This document shows, piece after piece, positions 6,808-7,467 of a stretch of DNA of 7,467 bases; within the stretch, counting starts at the first letter, position 1, and every line of letters starts with the position of its first letter. Source of the DNA: Rhizobacter sp. (GTDB taxonomy: Bacteria; Pseudomonadota; Gammaproteobacteria; Burkholderiales; Burkholderiaceae_C); NCBI GenBank assembly GCA_025359585.1, contig JANYFX010000174.1, positions 1-7,467 on the forward strand. The letters run 5' to 3'. Position numbers and translations under genes: made by a program. The notes under the pieces are model-generated. The model was not told the DNA's origin. It did not search any database and worked only from the letters and a program-made list of their open reading frames with translations.

Positions 6808-6842
6808 AAAAAAGGGCGCTGCGCCGGCCCGTTCGCCAGCGC
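6808..6842 (-). terminator. intrinsic terminator for the small minus-strand genes
   Basis: On the minus strand a 6-bp stem GCGCTG / CAGCGC (6842-6837 with 6821-6816) closes a 15-nt GC-rich loop and is followed by CC and six Ts (6813-6808). It lies 16 bp beyond the stop of the 87-aa gene and just past the end of the convergent aldo/keto reductase. The long loop makes it imperfect, but the T6 tract is clear in such GC-rich DNA. On the plus strand it has no T-tract. Confidence 0.65.
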
Positions 6843-6857
6843 ACCGCCGTCGGCTGA

Positions 6858-7121
6858 TCACAGCCGGGTGATGCCGGAGACCCAGCCGACCAGCTTGCCG
6901 TCGAGGTACAAGGCCCCCTCGGGCGCGCCGGCTTCGGCATAGAACTCCAGCTGCGGTTCAGGCTGTTCCACCCGAACCACGGGGCGCGCGAGGCGCCGGG
7001 AGAGGCGGGCCAAAACCGCACTGGCGCGGCGCAGGCCCATGGCCACGAGGCGGCGCGCCGCTTCGCTCTGGGGATGCTGGGGCGCGACAGGGCTCCAGCG
7101 CAGATCTTTCAAGCTCGACAT
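6858..7121 (-). CDS. conserved-looking small protein of unknown function, 87 aa
   Basis: I do not recognise a named family. The protein has an arginine- and alanine-rich helical middle (about 20-48) and a distinct C-terminal block, residues 56-87 (PEPQLEFYAEAGAPEGALYLDGKLVGWVSGITRL in full, shown here by its ends PEPQLEF and GWVSGITRL). That block reads like two or three beta strands with a turn at YLDGKLVG and looks like the conserved part. There is no signal peptide, membrane helix or cysteine. The start at 7121 is chosen because AAGGA lies 7 nt upstream. Two other in-frame ATGs exist, at 7136 and at 7166; the latter immediately follows the stop of the 52-aa gene (TGAATG), so translational restart is possible but has no ribosome site. 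It sits 45 bp after the 52-aa gene and before a terminator, so the pair is probably one transcript. Confidence 0.7.
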   Translation of the reverse strand: MSSLKDLRWSPVAPQHPQSEAARRLVAMGLRRASAVLARLSRRLARPVVRVEQPEPQLEFYAEAGAPEGALYLDGKLVGWVSGITRL

Positions 7122-7128
7122 GATGGTG

Positions 7129-7133
7129 TCCTT
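7129..7133 (-). promoter_or_regulatory. Shine-Dalgarno that sets the 87-aa gene start
   Basis: AAGGA on the minus strand with a 7-nt spacer to the ATG at 7121. Neither upstream in-frame ATG (7136, 7166) has a comparable site. Confidence 0.65.
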
Positions 7134-7166
7134 CATCGGGGGCTGCGCGGGTCGGCCGCGCGGCAT

Positions 7167-7325
7167 TCATGGGCTGTGTTTCAGTCGTTCCAGTTCGCGT
7201 TGCAGCAAGCGAAACGCTTGCTGGCGCGACGCGCCGCCGCCGGGGCGGTGGCTGCCTGCGCGGCGAAAGTGGGCGTGCGCGACGACGGGGTTGCGCGGTT
7301 TGCGGGCGGTGACGGTGATCTTCAT
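7167..7325 (-). CDS. small basic protein of unknown function, 52 aa
   Basis: Unrecognised. The sequence begins MKITVTARKPRNPVV and is rich in arginine, lysine and histidine (RRAGSHRPGGG, 21-31), with a helical, charged tail (RQQAFRLLQRELERLKH, 34-50). It has no cysteine and no membrane segment. Its net positive charge would suit nucleic-acid or ribosome contact, but that is only a guess. Support for it being real comes from a near-ideal AGGAG 7 nt before the start and from the co-directional 87-aa gene 45 bp downstream, ending at a terminator. The frame extends upstream to 7391, but those 22 codons lie in the T-rich tract after a terminator and lack a ribosome site. The short-protein wording resembles small hypothetical proteins of Burkholderiales, from memory only. 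Confidence 0.62.
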   Translation of the reverse strand: MKITVTARKPRNPVVAHAHFRRAGSHRPGGGASRQQAFRLLQRELERLKHSP

Positions 7326-7332
7326 GAGGTTT

Positions 7333-7337
7333 CTCCT
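7333..7337 (-). promoter_or_regulatory. Shine-Dalgarno that sets the 52-aa gene start
   Basis: AGGAG on the minus strand with a 7-nt spacer to the ATG at 7325. This is the best ribosome site in the window and is the main reason for preferring this start to the one at 7391. Confidence 0.7.
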
Positions 7338-7347
7338 GAGGTCGGTG

Positions 7348-7394
7348 AAAAGCGACGCGGCAAAAAGGGGTTCGGGAAAAAGGATCGGCAAAAA
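7348..7394. repeat. four A-tracts at 13-15 bp spacing, with a 9-bp direct repeat
   Basis: A-runs of 4-5 bases occur at 7348-7351, 7362-7366, 7377-7381 and 7390-7394. CGGCAAAAA is repeated exactly at 7358-7366 and 7386-7394. On the minus strand these are T-runs between the terminator hairpin and the Shine-Dalgarno of the 52-aa gene. The composition is strikingly unlike the surrounding DNA. The promoter of the small genes probably lies here, but no -10/-35 pair is convincing. Confidence 0.45.
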
Positions 7395-7430
7395 GCAAAC
7401 GGCCCGGGGTGCAGATGCAGCCCGGGCCGT
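7390..7430 (-). terminator. strong intrinsic terminator for a gene beyond the right edge
   Basis: A perfect 10-bp inverted repeat, ACGGCCCGGG (7399-7408) with CCCGGGCCGT (7421-7430), has a 12-nt spacer. On the minus strand it is followed directly by TTTGCTTTTT (7399-7390, the first T shared with the stem). No T-tract follows on the plus strand. It should end minus-strand transcription coming from the right edge, before the 52-aa gene. Confidence 0.8.
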
Positions 7431-7436
7431 GCGGCG

Positions 7437-7464
7437 ACTGAAACGTCGCGTGCGACGGTTCAGT
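7437..7464. repeat. 13-bp inverted repeat forming a second hairpin
   Basis: Arms 7437-7449 and 7452-7464 are inverse complements at 12 of 13 positions (mismatch 7443/7458) around a 2-nt centre. It is 6 bp from the terminator hairpin, so minus-strand RNA would carry two hairpins in tandem. No T-tract follows this one directly. On the minus strand a TGA at 7462-7460 could be the stop of the neighbouring gene, but its frame cannot be known from this window. Confidence 0.6.
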
Positions 7465-7467
7465 GTG

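Noticed and set aside
1..7467. CRISPR array, insertion sequence, tRNA or phage genes
   Set aside because: No regularly spaced repeats of suitable length, no transposase or integrase motifs, no cloverleaf-like sequence, and coding density and composition are uniform.

Overview
The window is high-GC DNA with compact genes and almost no non-coding space. Its gene content (NarX/NarL with a NarK-type transporter, an HDOD protein, a DUF2855-like protein) and protein wording suggest a facultatively denitrifying or nitrate-respiring betaproteobacterium, probably Burkholderiales. The order-level placement is inference from familiarity; no search was run.

Left half (1-3746, all on the minus strand, read right to left): a nitrate-responsive two-component system, narX (sensor kinase) then narL (response regulator) 13 bp later, followed after a 163-bp gap by the N-terminal 330 residues of a NarK nitrate/nitrite transporter that runs off the left edge. 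The gap holds a partial FNR/Anr-like box overlapping the narL stop, a perfect 7-bp inverted repeat and a second bulged hairpin, so narK probably has its own oxygen- and nitrate-regulated promoter. The structural nitrate reductase genes are probably beyond the left edge (inference from the usual betaproteobacterial order).

Centre (3874-5888, minus strand): an HDOD-domain signalling protein upstream of narX, preceded by a DUF2855 protein that resembles medium-chain dehydrogenase/quinone reductases. A 59-bp divergent promoter region separates the latter from an aldo/keto reductase on the plus strand (5948-6802) with all four catalytic residues. The two oxidoreductase-like genes may share a control region.

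Right end (6808-7467): a good minus-strand terminator lies between the convergent aldo/keto reductase and two small unrecognised genes (52 and 87 aa), each with a strong Shine-Dalgarno. Upstream of these, two strong hairpins in tandem, the second followed by a T-rich tract on the minus strand, mark the 3' end of a gene beyond the right edge.

Most of the window is ordinary respiratory regulation plus accessory metabolism. I see no CRISPR array, mobile element, tRNA or rRNA, and no clear novel multi-gene system. The items most worth following are the narL/narK control region, the HDOD gene beside narXL, the conserved-looking small protein pair and the tandem hairpins at the right edge.
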